A DNA stretch of 64,000 nt from Ornithinimicrobium humiphilum (GCF_006716885.1 NZ_VFPU01000003.1:62001-126000); one strand, 5' to 3'; numbered from the stretch's first letter, positions 42,729 through 52,037 are shown. The notes: generated by a model from the sequence alone, not told the origin. Program-made: numbers and translations.

Positions 42729-43415
42729 ATGAGCGCTCCCCGCCCCGTGCGCATCGCGATCCTCAACGACTACGAGGTCGTGGTGCGCGGCCTGGCCGCC
42801 ATGCTCGAGCCCTACCGGCACCGGGTCGAGGTGGTCGAGCTGGACATCGACGGCGACCTCCGCCACCCGGTCGACGTCAGCCTCCTCGACACCTTCGCCG
42901 GCCACCCGGTGCCCGACGAGCACCTCGACGCGGTGGTGGCCGACCGACGCTCGGGGCGGGTGGTCGTCTTCACCTGGGACACGCCCCGCGAGCTCGTGGA
43001 CGCCGCGCTCGCCAAGGGGGCCTGCGGCTTCCTCGCCAAGAGCACCCCCGCCGAGGACCTCGTCGACGCGATCGAGCGGGTCGCCGGTGGTGAGGTCGTG
43101 GTGTCCGGGACCGCCGACCGAGGTGGGGACGGCACGGACGTCGTGACGAACGTGGCGCCCGAGCAGGCCACGGGCGACTGGCCCGGGCGCGCCGCCGGGC
43201 TCTCCGGCCGTGAGGCCGAGGTGCTCGCGCTGATCACCCAGGGCCTGACCAACGAGGAGATCGCGCAGCGCACCTACCTGTCGATCAACTCGGTCAAGAC
43301 CTACATCCGGCAGGCCTACCGCAAGATCGGGGTGACCCGCCGGTCGCAGGCGGTGCGCTGGGGGGTCGAGCACGGTATGGCGCCACGCAGCGCGCGGAGC
43401 GACCTGCGGCCCTGA
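42729..43415 (+). CDS. LuxR/NarL-type response regulator
   Basis: 228 residues. The N-terminal receiver-like domain starts RIAILNDYEVVVRGLAAML. It has LLD at the expected phospho-acceptor strand and the conserved Lys in FLAKSTPAEDL. The first acidic pair is Asn-Asp rather than Asp-Asp, so phosphorylation is uncertain. The C-terminal HTH is standard: LSGREAEVLALITQGLTNEE followed by SINSVKTYIRQAYRKIGVTR. There is no sensor kinase next to it. Target genes unknown; the divergent glycosyltransferase or the convergent GH13 gene are neighbours only. The start lacks a strong ribosome site. Confidence 0.88.
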   Translation: MSAPRPVRIAILNDYEVVVRGLAAMLEPYRHRVEVVELDIDGDLRHPVDVSLLDTFAGHPVPDEHLDAVVADRRSGRVVVFTWDTPRELVDAALAKGACGFLAKSTPAEDLVDAIERVAGGEVVVSGTADRGGDGTDVVTNVAPEQATGDWPGRAAGLSGREAEVLALITQGLTNEEIAQRTYLSINSVKTYIRQAYRKIGVTRRSQAVRWGVEHGMAPRSARSDLRP

Positions 43416-43428
43416 GTTCGCCCCCGCC

Positions 43429-45174
43429 TCAGGCCGGCAGGAAGAGCGCGGCCGAGTAGGGGCCGATGTCGAGCATGGCGCGCCCGTCCTCGACGACCAG
43501 GTCCGGCGTGGGGTGGTCCCCGAAGAGCTGGCTGTAACGCCTGGCGTCGGTGTTGAGCACCAGGCGCCAGTGGCTGCCGGGCACCTCCACCTCGCGCTGC
43601 ACCGGCTCGGCGGTGAGGTTGATCGCGACGAGGACGTGCTGGTCGTCGTCGGTCGAGCGCACGTAGGCGAGCAGGTTGGCGTCGTCGTCGAGGGTGACGA
43701 GCGTGGTGTTCGGGCCGGTCAGACCGGCGGAGGTGCCGTCGAGGTTGCGGCGCATCGAGACCAGGTCGCGGAAGAGCTGGGTGATGTCGCGGAAGGCCCA
43801 GGCCCGCTCCCAGTCCAGCGGCACGGTGTCGCGGAACCACTCGTCCTCCAGGAACTCCTGCCCCTGGAAGAGCATCGGCATTCCCGGGGCGGTGAGGACC
43901 AGCGCCGCACCCAGGGTGGCGCGCTTCTGCGCGTGCCAGCCGTCGGAGTCGTCGCCGGCGACCTCGGTGGTGATCCGGGCCTTGCCGTTGGCGACCTCGT
44001 CGTGGGACTCGACGTAGACGACGCGGTCGAAGGCGTGCTGGTAGCGGTGGAGCACGGCCTTCGCGACGGCCGGCACCGAGCGGTCCTCGTCGGCGGGAGT
44101 GATGAGCGCCTCGCGCACCGGGTGGACGAACTCGCTGTCCCACTGGGCGTGCATCGCGGCCCCGCCCTCCTCGACGGAGGTGACCGCGGGCTCGGCGTGC
44201 AGGTCCTCGGCGATGGCCAGGCGACCGGGGAACTCGGTGCGCACCAGCTCGCCCACCGCACGCATCGTCGCCCAGCCCTCGGGGATGTCGCCGCTGAAGC
44301 CGTCGACGTGCCGCATGTAGGGCGTCATGTCGAGGCGCAGGCCGTCGGCGTGGTAGTCGCGCAGCCACATGCGGGCGTTGTCGAGGATGAAGGCGCGCAC
44401 CTCGGGCCGGCCGTAGTCCGGGCGGGTGTCGCCCCACGGAGTGTTCGACCGCTCGTCGTTGTAGAAGTAGATCCCGCCCTTGCCGTCCTCGCTCCAGCCG
44501 TCGAACTGCCACAGCGACAGGTCGCTGGGCCCGAAGTGGTTGTAGACGACGTCGACGAGGACCGCGATGCCGTGGCGGTGCGCCTCCCGGACGAAGGTCT
44601 TGAGGGCGTCCGGGCCGCCGTAGGTGTGCTCGACGGCGAAGACGTGCGCCGGGTTGTAGCCCCAGGAGTAGTCGCCGGCGAACTCCATGAGCGGCATGAG
44701 CTCGATCGCGTTGACGCCCAGACCGTGGAGGTAGTCGAGGCGGCCGCTGAGGTCGTGCAGGTCGGCCGGGCCACCCTCGGGGGTGGGCATGAACGAGCCG
44801 ATGTGGGTCTCGTAGATGACGAGCTCGTGCTGCGCCGGGGTGTCGAACCGCTCGTCGCCCTCCCAGTCGAAGCGGCCCTGGTCGTAGAGGATGCCGTTGC
44901 CGACGGAGTTGGTCACCGCGAGCGCTCGCGGGTCGATCCGCAGAAAGCTGGCCTCGCCGTTGGTGAGGAGGAACTGGTATTCCTGGCCGTGCTCGGCGCC
45001 CGGCACCTCGGCATACCAGTGGCCGTTCTCCTCGGCCGTCATCGGGTGCGCGGACCCGTCCCACCCGTTGAAGTCGCCGACGACGGCGACGGCGTCGGCG
45101 TGCGGGGCCCAGACGCGGAAGGCGAATCCCCCGTCGACGGGGAAGGCGCCCATGCCGGGCCGGTGCTCGCTCAT
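43429..45174 (-). CDS. GH13 alpha-glucan branching-enzyme-like protein
   Basis: 581 residues. An N-terminal CBM48-type domain (GFAFRVWAPHADAVAVVGDF) precedes a GH13 barrel with MPLMEFAGDYSWGYNPAHVF, DVVYNHFGPSD, nucleophile region ADGLRLDMT, acid region AIAEDLHAEP and ESHDEVANGKARI. This order and the SHDE-x5-K element match branching enzymes, though it is shorter than E. coli GlgB (no extra N-terminal module). Malto-oligosyltrehalose trehalohydrolase-like activity is the main alternative. AGGAG precedes the ATG by 9 bases. It stands alone, without glgA/glgC nearby. Confidence 0.8.
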   Translation of the reverse strand: MSEHRPGMGAFPVDGGFAFRVWAPHADAVAVVGDFNGWDGSAHPMTAEENGHWYAEVPGAEHGQEYQFLLTNGEASFLRIDPRALAVTNSVGNGILYDQGRFDWEGDERFDTPAQHELVIYETHIGSFMPTPEGGPADLHDLSGRLDYLHGLGVNAIELMPLMEFAGDYSWGYNPAHVFAVEHTYGGPDALKTFVREAHRHGIAVLVDVVYNHFGPSDLSLWQFDGWSEDGKGGIYFYNDERSNTPWGDTRPDYGRPEVRAFILDNARMWLRDYHADGLRLDMTPYMRHVDGFSGDIPEGWATMRAVGELVRTEFPGRLAIAEDLHAEPAVTSVEEGGAAMHAQWDSEFVHPVREALITPADEDRSVPAVAKAVLHRYQHAFDRVVYVESHDEVANGKARITTEVAGDDSDGWHAQKRATLGAALVLTAPGMPMLFQGQEFLEDEWFRDTVPLDWERAWAFRDITQLFRDLVSMRRNLDGTSAGLTGPNTTLVTLDDDANLLAYVRSTDDDQHVLVAINLTAEPVQREVEVPGSHWRLVLNTDARRYSQLFGDHPTPDLVVEDGRAMLDIGPYSAALFLPA

Positions 45175-45265
45175 GGCGGTGTTCTCCTGCGGGTCGGGAC
45201 GAGGGGACGTCCTCACTGTAGGGCTGACCGGGGCAGCCCGCCCCTCGTCCGGCACACTGGCGCTC

Positions 45266-45931
45266 GTGTTCCGAACCCCTGCCCCGAGGCGCCAGCTGGC
45301 CAACCTCGGCCCGATCGAGCAGCTGCGCGCCGGCCGGCTCGCGCCCCGGCTGACGCTGCTGCTCGTCGGGCTCTTCCTCTACGGCGCCTCGATGGCGATG
45401 GTCGTGCGCAGCGTGCTGGGGCTGATCCCCTGGGACGTGCTCCACGTGGGTCTGCAGGAGCAGTTGCCGCTGAGCTTCGGCACGGTGGTCGTCGGCGTCT
45501 CGATCCTCGTGCTGCTGCTGTGGATCCCGCTGCGGCAGCGCCCGGGCCTGGGGACCGTGCTCAACGCCCTGCTCATCGGCCCGTCGGCCGACCTGACGCT
45601 GGCCCTGCTGCCGGAGACCGACGAGCTCGGGTGGCGGGTCCTGCTCCTGCTCGGCGGCATCCTCCTCAACGGCGTGGCCACCGGCATGTACATCGGCTCG
45701 CAGTTCGGCCCCGGCCCGCGCGACGGGCTGATGACCGGGCTGGCGCGCGTCTCCGGGCGCTCGATCCGGCTGGTCCGGACCGTCCTGGAGGTCGTCGTGG
45801 TGGCCGTGGGGTGGCTGCTCGGCGGGGTCGTCGGTCTCGGCACCGTCCTCTACGCGGTCCTCATCGGGCCGCTCGCGCACTTCTTCCTGCCGCTGTTCAC
45901 CGTGGAGCTGCCGGAGGGTCCTCGCCGGTGA
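45266..45931 (+). CDS. YczE/YitT-like integral membrane protein
   Basis: 221 residues, five or six helices. The N-terminal block LYGASMAMVVRSVLGLIPWD, followed by VLHVGL, and the central GMYIGSQFGPGPRDGLMTGL are recognisable YczE-family features. The function of the family is unknown. GTG start at 45266 without a clear ribosome site. Its stop overlaps the start of the Bcr/CflA exporter (GTGA), so the two are an operon and may act together. Confidence 0.8.
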   Translation: MFRTPAPRRQLANLGPIEQLRAGRLAPRLTLLLVGLFLYGASMAMVVRSVLGLIPWDVLHVGLQEQLPLSFGTVVVGVSILVLLLWIPLRQRPGLGTVLNALLIGPSADLTLALLPETDELGWRVLLLLGGILLNGVATGMYIGSQFGPGPRDGLMTGLARVSGRSIRLVRTVLEVVVVAVGWLLGGVVGLGTVLYAVLIGPLAHFFLPLFTVELPEGPRR

Positions 45932-47127
45932 GGGCTCGTGGAGCGCCTCCCGCCTGGGCCGTGACGACCGTCGTGGCCGCTCTGGCCATGCTCGGGCCCT
46001 TCACGATCGACACGATCTTCCCCGGCTTCGTCTCGCTCGGGGAACAGTTCGACGCCGACGCCGCCTCGCTGCAGCAGGTGACGAGCGTCTACCTGCTCTC
46101 CTTCGCCGCGATGAGCGTCCTGCACGGGCCGCTCTCGGACGCCCTGGGCCGCAAGCCGGTGATGCTCGTCGGGCTCCTCGGGTATGTCGTGGCCTCCGTG
46201 GTCTGCGCGCTCGCCCCCACCCTCGGCTGGCTGCTCGTCGGGCGCGGGGTGCAGGGGATCTTCGCCGGGGCCGCGACGGTGGTGAGCCGCGCGGTGATCC
46301 GCGACCTCTACTCCGGGGCTCGGGCGCAGCGCCTCATGAGCCAGGTCATGCTGATCTTCGCGATCGCGCCGGCCATGGCGCCGATCATCGGCGGCTGGCT
46401 GCTCCAGCTCGGGACCTGGCCGGTGATCTTCTGGTTCGTCGGCACCTACGCGCTCGTGGTCGCGGTGGCCATGGTGCTGGTCCTGCCCGAGACCCTCGAC
46501 CCGGCCGACCGGGTCCCCCTGCGCGTCGGCCCGATCCTCGCCGGCCTCTGGGCGGTCGCCCGGTCCTTCACCTTCCTGCGCCTCTCGGTGGCGATGGTGG
46601 CGACCTTCGGCGCCTACATCTTCTACGTGCTGGCCGCGCCGATCATCGTCGTCGACCTGCTCGGGCTGGGCGAGCAGGACTTCTGGATGCTCTTCGTGCC
46701 GCTGGTGGGCGGCATGGCCGTCGGCTCCTGGATCAGCGGTCGCGTCGCCGGGCGGGTCTCCGGCCCTGTGCTGGTCGACCGCACGATGATCCTCGTGCTC
46801 GTCGCCGCGTCCGCCAACGTCGCCCTCGCGGCCCTCGCACCCCGGCTGCCGTGGGTGCTCGTCGGGCCGACGCTGCTGGGGACGGCGATCGGCGTGGCCT
46901 TCCCGGTCCTGCAGCTGGCGCTGCTCGACCTCTTCCCGCACCGGCTCGGGTCGGCCGCCTCGATGTCGGCCTTCGCCGTGCTGATCTCCAACGCCCTGCT
47001 CGCCGGCGTGCTCGCGCCGCTGGTGACGGGCAGCCTGCTCACGGCGGCCCTGACGAGCGCCGCGCTGTCGGCCGTCGGGGCGACGCTCTGGCGGTGGCAC
47101 CGGCGGGCGGTGGCGACCCCGGCCTGA
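45928..47127 (+). CDS. Bcr/CflA-type MFS multidrug exporter
   Basis: 399 residues, 12 helices. The MFS signature between helices 2 and 3 reads HGPLSDALGRKPVMLVGLLG, and SLQQVTSVYLLSFAAMSVL is typical of the Bcr/CflA drug-efflux group. Helix 5 motif C is AIAPAMAPIIGGWLL. It exports small drugs such as bicyclomycin or chloramphenicol in characterised relatives; the substrate here is unknown. GTG start is coupled to the preceding YczE-like gene. A large inverted repeat follows. Confidence 0.87.
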   Translation: MRARGAPPAWAVTTVVAALAMLGPFTIDTIFPGFVSLGEQFDADAASLQQVTSVYLLSFAAMSVLHGPLSDALGRKPVMLVGLLGYVVASVVCALAPTLGWLLVGRGVQGIFAGAATVVSRAVIRDLYSGARAQRLMSQVMLIFAIAPAMAPIIGGWLLQLGTWPVIFWFVGTYALVVAVAMVLVLPETLDPADRVPLRVGPILAGLWAVARSFTFLRLSVAMVATFGAYIFYVLAAPIIVVDLLGLGEQDFWMLFVPLVGGMAVGSWISGRVAGRVSGPVLVDRTMILVLVAASANVALAALAPRLPWVLVGPTLLGTAIGVAFPVLQLALLDLFPHRLGSAASMSAFAVLISNALLAGVLAPLVTGSLLTAALTSAALSAVGATLWRWHRRAVATPA

Positions 47128-47151
47128 GCGGCAGGCGGGTCCCGCGCCAGG

Positions 47152-47206
47152 CAAGGTTGTGCCGGTCGGACGTCGTTCGCGACGGCGCACCAGCGGCACA
47201 ACCTTG
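47152..47206. terminator. Large three-level inverted repeat between convergent genes
   Basis: CAAGGTTGTGCCG (47152-47164) and CGGCACAACCTTG (47194-47206) are perfect 13-base arms. Inside them CGTCG-TTCG-CGACG forms a tight stem-loop, and outside them GCGGGTC/GACCCGC add a further level. It lies between the Bcr/CflA stop and the selB stop and could terminate both. Confidence 0.65.
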
Positions 47207-47281
47207 TCCGACCCGCGAGGGACGAGCCACGAGCGGGAGCCGCCAGCCGCGCCCGGCGAGGGAAGCCCGCGAGGCGCGGAG

Positions 47282-49087
47282 CTAGCGCACGACCTGGCGC
47301 AGCCGCCCGTCCAGGCGGCGGGTCCAGCCGCGCCCGTCGAGGTGCTCCAGCAGCGGGACGGCCACCCGCCGCGTCGTGCCGAGGGCCTGCCGCGCCTCGC
47401 TGAGCGTGAACGGCTGCGGCAGCGTCGCGAGCTCGCGCATCGCCCGGGCCGGGGCGTCGGGCAGCAGCACCACGTCGTCGGGCAGCCGCAGCAGCCGACC
47501 CACCCGTGCGGCGGCCGCGAGCTCGGCCGGGCCCAGGCCGAGCCGGTCGAGGTCCTCGCGCTCCGGAGCCGCGAACGGCGACCCGCGCAGCCGCGCCTCG
47601 AGCTCGGCGACGGCGGCCTCGGCCGGACCCAGCCCGGCGTCGCGGGGCAGGTGCACGCGCCCGTCGGTGATCTCCAGCCCCGCGCGCGGGGCGACGTGCC
47701 GCACGAGGTCGGGGCCCAGGTCCTCCAGGTGGTCGGGCAGGTCGAGCCGGCGGGCCAGCTCGACGACGGGCACCCCGGCGCTGAGGGGCTGGGCCTCGGA
47801 CTGGGCACGAACCACCTGCCCGGCCCGGGCGGTCCAGCCCCGCACCGCCTCCTCGTCCACCCACCAGGAGCCGACCCGCGCCCCGGCAGTGGGTTCCGGC
47901 AGGGCCAGCCGCCGCAGCTCGTCCGGGCTCACGGCCGACCGCGACCGCAACCGCAGGTCGGCGAGCGGGCCGCCGGTCTCCAGGTCCTCGGCCCGCCGGC
48001 GAGCAGCACCCCGGCGGCGCAGCGGCAGCGGGTCGACGTCCACGACGGTGGCGGACCACAGGCGACGGGTGCCCGGGTCGCGCAGGAGCAGGCGGTCGCC
48101 GACGTGCCACGGCAGCGGCGAGGGCAGGGTGAGCCGGGCGTGCCGCTCGCCCAGCGGCCGCACGTGCACCGGCCGGTCGGTCGTGCCGACGTGGAGCACG
48201 GCGTGCTGGGGAGGCAGCGGCCGCCCGGGACGCGGGTCGAGGTCGAGCGGGACCGGCGCCACCGCGACGTCGAGGACGACCGCCTCGCCGAAGGCGTCGG
48301 GCGTCACCAGCACCGAGCCGCGCGGCACGTCGGCCGCCTCGACCCGGCGCACGTTGACGGCCACCCGCGAGACCGGGCCGACGCTCTCGCGGGCCACGTC
48401 CGCGCTGTGCAGCCCCCGGACGACGACCTCCCGCGCCCGGTCGGGACCGAACGCCACCAGCCGGTCCCCGCCGGCCAGGGTCCCGCCGCCCAGGGTGCCC
48501 GTGACGACCGTGCCGGCGCCGGGCACCGTGAAGGACCGGTCGCACCACAGCCGGACGGGGGCCGCCGGGTCGGGCTCGGGCAACCTCGCCACCAGCCGCC
48601 CAAGCGCTTCCCGGAGCTGCGGCACACCCGCACCGGTGCGGGCGGAGACCACGACCGTCTCGGCGGTGACCCCGGCGCCGCGCAGCCGCCGCTCGGCCTC
48701 CTCGCGGGTCCGCGCCGTCCGCTCCTCGTCGGCGAGATCGGCCCGGGCGAGCACGAGCAGCCCGTCGGGGATGCCGAGGGCACGGACCGCGGCGAGGTGC
48801 TCGCTGCTCTGGGCCTGCCAGCCCTGGTCGGCGGCGACGACGAAGACGACGGCGGGGGCGGGCCCGAGACCGGTCAGCGTCGTCGCGACGAACCGCTGGT
48901 GCCCCGGCACGTCGACGAACGCCACGTCGGTGCCGTCCGGCAGCGTGGTCCAGGCGAAGCCCAGCTCGATCGTCAGCCCGCGGGCCTGCTCCTCCGCCAG
49001 CCGGTCGGGATCCCGCCCGGTCAGCGCCCGGACGAGCGTGGACTTGCCGTGGTCGACGTGCCCGGCCGTGGCGAGGACCCGCCTCAT
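47282..49087 (-). CDS. selB: Selenocysteine-specific elongation factor SelB
   Basis: 601 residues. GTPase motifs: GHVDHGKSTL, the G2/G3 segment with DVPGHQRFV, and a G4 site reading ARADLAD in place of TKxD. The EF-Tu-like domains II and III follow, then about 240 residues of winged-helix repeats that bind the SECIS hairpin. SelB carries Sec-tRNA to in-frame UGA codons; the likely client is the formate dehydrogenase gene at 54.3-57.7 kb. ATG overlaps the selA stop (ATGA). Confidence 0.95.
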   Translation of the reverse strand: MRRVLATAGHVDHGKSTLVRALTGRDPDRLAEEQARGLTIELGFAWTTLPDGTDVAFVDVPGHQRFVATTLTGLGPAPAVVFVVAADQGWQAQSSEHLAAVRALGIPDGLLVLARADLADEERTARTREEAERRLRGAGVTAETVVVSARTGAGVPQLREALGRLVARLPEPDPAAPVRLWCDRSFTVPGAGTVVTGTLGGGTLAGGDRLVAFGPDRAREVVVRGLHSADVARESVGPVSRVAVNVRRVEAADVPRGSVLVTPDAFGEAVVLDVAVAPVPLDLDPRPGRPLPPQHAVLHVGTTDRPVHVRPLGERHARLTLPSPLPWHVGDRLLLRDPGTRRLWSATVVDVDPLPLRRRGAARRRAEDLETGGPLADLRLRSRSAVSPDELRRLALPEPTAGARVGSWWVDEEAVRGWTARAGQVVRAQSEAQPLSAGVPVVELARRLDLPDHLEDLGPDLVRHVAPRAGLEITDGRVHLPRDAGLGPAEAAVAELEARLRGSPFAAPEREDLDRLGLGPAELAAAARVGRLLRLPDDVVLLPDAPARAMRELATLPQPFTLSEARQALGTTRRVAVPLLEHLDGRGWTRRLDGRLRQVVR

Positions 49088-50406
49088 GCCGGCGGGGCCG
49101 CGAGCGCCTCGCGCAGAGCCCGCAGCAGGTCGGCGTCCCGGTCCGGGGGTATGCAGCGCACGTCCACAAGTCCGAGGCCGTCGTCGACGCGCGCGAGGAC
49201 GGCGGGCACGTCGCCGGTCGGCTGCCGCAGCCGGGAGACCGCCTCGACGGGAACCTCGACGGCCCAGCCCGGGAGCGGGACCCCGGGCGCCCCGCCGCCG
49301 CCGACCCGGCCCTCGACCGGCACGACCTCGCGGCCGAGCTCGTCGGCCAGCCGCCGCGCCCGGCGGCGCAGCTCGTCGACGGGTGCGTGGAGAGCGTCGT
49401 GGACCGGCGTCGAGGGGCCGCGGAGCGTGGCCTCGAGGGCGGCGACCGTGAGCTTGTCGACGCGGAGCGCGCGGGCGAGCGGGTGGCGACGCAGGCGCTC
49501 GACGACGTCGGCGTCGCCGAGCACGAGCCCCGCCTGCGGCCCACCGAGCAGCTTGTCGCCGCTGGCGGTGACGACGGTCGCGCCGGCGCGCAGGGTGGTG
49601 GTGGCGTCGGGCTCGTCGGGCAGGAGCGGGTCGGGCCGCAGCAGCCCGGAGCCGATGTCGGCGACCACGGGGACCGGGCTGCCGTCGGGGCGACGGAGGG
49701 TCGCGAGCTCCGCCAGGCCCACCCCGGAGACGAAGCCCTCGACCCGGAAGTTGCTGGGGTGCACCTTGAGGACGCACCCGGTGTCCGGCCCGATCGCGTC
49801 GGCGTAGTCGCGCAGGTGCGTGCGGTTGGTCGTGCCGACCTCGCGCAGCCGCGCCCCCGTCGAGGCGATGAGGTCGGGCAGCCGGAAGCCGTCGCCGATC
49901 TCGACCATCTCCCCGCGGGAGACGACCACCTCCCGCCCCGCCGCCAGCGCGGTGGTCGCGAGGACGAGGGCGGCCGCGCCGTTGTTGACGACGAGCGCCC
50001 CGCCGGCGTCGGGCACCGCCGCGCGCAGGGCCGCCAGCATCCCGGCCCCCCGGCGCCCGCGCGCGCCGCTGGTCAGGTCGAGCTCGACGTCGACGTGCCC
50101 GGCGGCGTCGAGGACGGCCTCGAGCGCCGCCGCGGAGAGCGGGGCGCGACCCAGGTTGGTGTGGACGACGACCCCCGTGGCGTTGAGCACCGGGGTCAGC
50201 GAGCTGGCACGCGTCGGCAGCGCCGCGAGCGCGGCCGCCTCCACCTCGGCGGGCGGGATCTCGCCGCGCCGGGCGCGCTCCTGGGCACCGGTGACCGCGG
50301 CCCGGACCGTGTCGCGGCCCAGGCGCGCGGCCGCCTCCACCAGGGCCGGGGAGGCGAGCAGCGCGTCGGTGCGCGGGATCGCGCGACGCGGGTCGGACTG
50401 GCTCAC
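49084..50406 (-). CDS. selA: L-seryl-tRNA(Sec) selenium transferase SelA
   Basis: 440 residues, PLP-dependent. The cofactor Lys285 is in TASGDKLLGGPQAGL; N-terminal NATGVVVHTNLGRAPLS and KVHPSNFRVEGF are SelA hallmarks. It converts Ser-tRNA(Sec) to Sec-tRNA(Sec) with selenophosphate from SelD. GTG start with AAGGGAG 6 bases upstream. It lies 48 bases after tRNA-Sec on the same strand and overlaps selB. Confidence 0.96.
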   Translation of the reverse strand: MSQSDPRRAIPRTDALLASPALVEAAARLGRDTVRAAVTGAQERARRGEIPPAEVEAAALAALPTRASSLTPVLNATGVVVHTNLGRAPLSAAALEAVLDAAGHVDVELDLTSGARGRRGAGMLAALRAAVPDAGGALVVNNGAAALVLATTALAAGREVVVSRGEMVEIGDGFRLPDLIASTGARLREVGTTNRTHLRDYADAIGPDTGCVLKVHPSNFRVEGFVSGVGLAELATLRRPDGSPVPVVADIGSGLLRPDPLLPDEPDATTTLRAGATVVTASGDKLLGGPQAGLVLGDADVVERLRRHPLARALRVDKLTVAALEATLRGPSTPVHDALHAPVDELRRRARRLADELGREVVPVEGRVGGGGAPGVPLPGWAVEVPVEAVSRLRQPTGDVPAVLARVDDGLGLVDVRCIPPDRDADLLRALREALAAPPA

Positions 50407-50454
50407 CGTGCTCCCTTCGGCTGCGCGGGCGGGCGTCGGCGCCCGTGGACGAGT

Positions 50455-50550
50455 TGGCGGAGGCGGACGGGAATCGAACCCGCCAGACCGAGATGCTCGG
50501 TCTCACCGGTGTTGAAGACCGGGGGGCCCACCAGGAACCCGGACGCCTCC
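50455..50550 (-). tRNA. selC: tRNA-Sec (anticodon TCA)
   Basis: Read on the minus strand, the gene starts GGAGGCG and ends in CCTCC, then GCCA, so the CCA end is encoded. The anticodon loop CTTCAAC between CCGGT/ACCGG arms gives anticodon TCA (50513-50515). A long extra arm built from AGACCGAG/CTCGGTCT and the T loop GGTTCGATTCC follow. The total of 96 bases and the long variable arm are diagnostic of bacterial tRNA-Sec. It precedes selA and selB on the same strand. Confidence 0.96.
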
Positions 50551-50587
50551 ACGGGTCAGCCTAGATCCCTGCTCCTAGGGTGGGCTT

Positions 50588-51586
50588 ATGCAACCTCTTC
50601 GGCTGACCCAGCTCGCCCGCGGCGGCGGCTGCGCCTGCAAGATCCCCGCCGGTGAGCTCGAGGACCTCGTCGCCGGCCTGCGCGGCGTCGACCCGGCCAT
50701 CGGCGCGGACGTCCTCGTCGGGCTCGACGACGGCGACGACGCCGCGGCCGTCCGCGTCGAGGGCGGGATCGCCGTGATCTCCACCGCCGACTTCTTCACC
50801 CCGGTCGTCGACGACCCCTACGACTGGGGCCGGATCGCCGCGGCGAACGCGCTCTCGGACGTCTACGCGATGGGCGGCACGCCGGTCATGGCGATCAACC
50901 TCGTCGGCTGGCCGCGCGAGGCCCTCGACCAGGGGCTGCTGCGCGAGGTGCTCCAGGGCGGGCTGGACGTCGCGTCGGTGGCCGGCTGCCCCGTGCTCGG
51001 CGGCCACAGCATCGACGCGCCCGAGCCCGTCTACGGCATGGCCGTCACCGGCACCGCCGACCCGGACCGGCTGCTGCGCAACGACGCGGCCGAGCCGGGT
51101 CTGCCGATCAGCCTCACCAAGCCCCTCGGCGTCGGGGTGCTCAACAACCGGGCCAAGGCCACCGGCGACGTCAGCGCCGACGCGGTCGCGAGCATGGTGC
51201 GGCTCAACCGCGACGCGTCACTGGCTGCGCTGGCAGCGGGTGCCCGCGCGGCGACGGACGTCACCGGCTTCGGGCTGCTCGGCCACCTCTACAAGATGTG
51301 CCGCGCCTCGCGCGTGACGGCGCGTATCGACTCCGCCGCCGTGCCCTACCTGCCGGGTGCCCGCGCGGCCCTGGCCGCCGGCCACGTCCCGGGCGGCTCG
51401 CGGCGCAACCTCGACTGGGTGCGGCCGCACCTCGTGCCGCGGGTCGGCGAGGACGAGCTGCTGCTGCTCGCCGACGCCCAGACCTCCGGCGGCCTGCTCG
51501 TGGTCGGCGAGGTGCCGGGCGCCCCGGTCGTCGGCGAGACGCTGCCGGTCGACGCCCTCGGCGGCGCGATGGTCGAGGTCGTCTGA
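50588..51586 (+). CDS. selD: Selenide, water dikinase SelD
   Basis: 332 residues. The N-terminal catalytic segment is GGGCACKIP with Cys15, Cys17 and Lys18; Cys is used here where some SelD proteins have Sec. DDGDDAAAVR and TADFFTPVVDDPYDWGRIAA are the ATP/metal-binding parts. It makes selenophosphate from selenide and ATP. The start lies 37 bases from the divergent tRNA-Sec gene, so one short region may drive both directions. Confidence 0.97.
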   Translation: MQPLRLTQLARGGGCACKIPAGELEDLVAGLRGVDPAIGADVLVGLDDGDDAAAVRVEGGIAVISTADFFTPVVDDPYDWGRIAAANALSDVYAMGGTPVMAINLVGWPREALDQGLLREVLQGGLDVASVAGCPVLGGHSIDAPEPVYGMAVTGTADPDRLLRNDAAEPGLPISLTKPLGVGVLNNRAKATGDVSADAVASMVRLNRDASLAALAAGARAATDVTGFGLLGHLYKMCRASRVTARIDSAAVPYLPGARAALAAGHVPGGSRRNLDWVRPHLVPRVGEDELLLLADAQTSGGLLVVGEVPGAPVVGETLPVDALGGAMVEVV

Positions 51587-51613
51587 GGGCTCGGGTCGGA
51601 GCGCCGGCCCCCG

Positions 51614-52015
51614 TCAGTCGCGCGCGGCCCAGGCGGCCGCGACCAGCTCGCGCAGCACCTCGAGGTCGATCCCGCCGAAGCGCCCCACCCAGACGCACGA
51701 GGCCCCGCGCTTGTGGGGCCCGAGCCGGTCGAGCAGCGCCTCGCGGTCGGGGTGCTGCAGACCGTAGAGCGCCATCGAGGCCTTGCGCGGGGAGAAGGCG
51801 ACGACGGGCCAGTCCCCCGTGCGGCCGCTGGCGTAGGCGTAGGCCTGCGAGCCGAAGCCCACGATCGACGGCCCCCACATCACGGGCTCCTCGCCGGTCA
51901 CCTCCGACATCAGCTGCACGAGCACCCGGGCGTCCTCACGACGCCCGGCGGGCTCGGCCCCCGCGAGGAAGTCCTCCACGGAGGCGCCGGTCGGGACGGT
52001 CACGGGATCGCTCAT
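51614..52015 (-). CDS. DUF1801 (YdhG-like) domain protein
   Basis: 133 residues. The DUF1801 pattern is present: VQLMSEVTGEEPVMWGPSIVGFG followed by VAFSPRKASMALYG and a C-terminal Gly-x-Cys-Val-Trp strand. The family folds like a small iron-chaperone (frataxin-like) domain, but no function is established. ATG at 52015. It is convergent with selD and separated by 22 bases from the stop of the formate dehydrogenase membrane subunit, on the same strand. Confidence 0.8.
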   Translation of the reverse strand: MSDPVTVPTGASVEDFLAGAEPAGRREDARVLVQLMSEVTGEEPVMWGPSIVGFGSQAYAYASGRTGDWPVVAFSPRKASMALYGLQHPDREALLDRLGPHKRGASCVWVGRFGGIDLEVLRELVAAAWAARD

Positions 52016-52037
52016 GCGGCCCAGCGTCGCACGGCGG

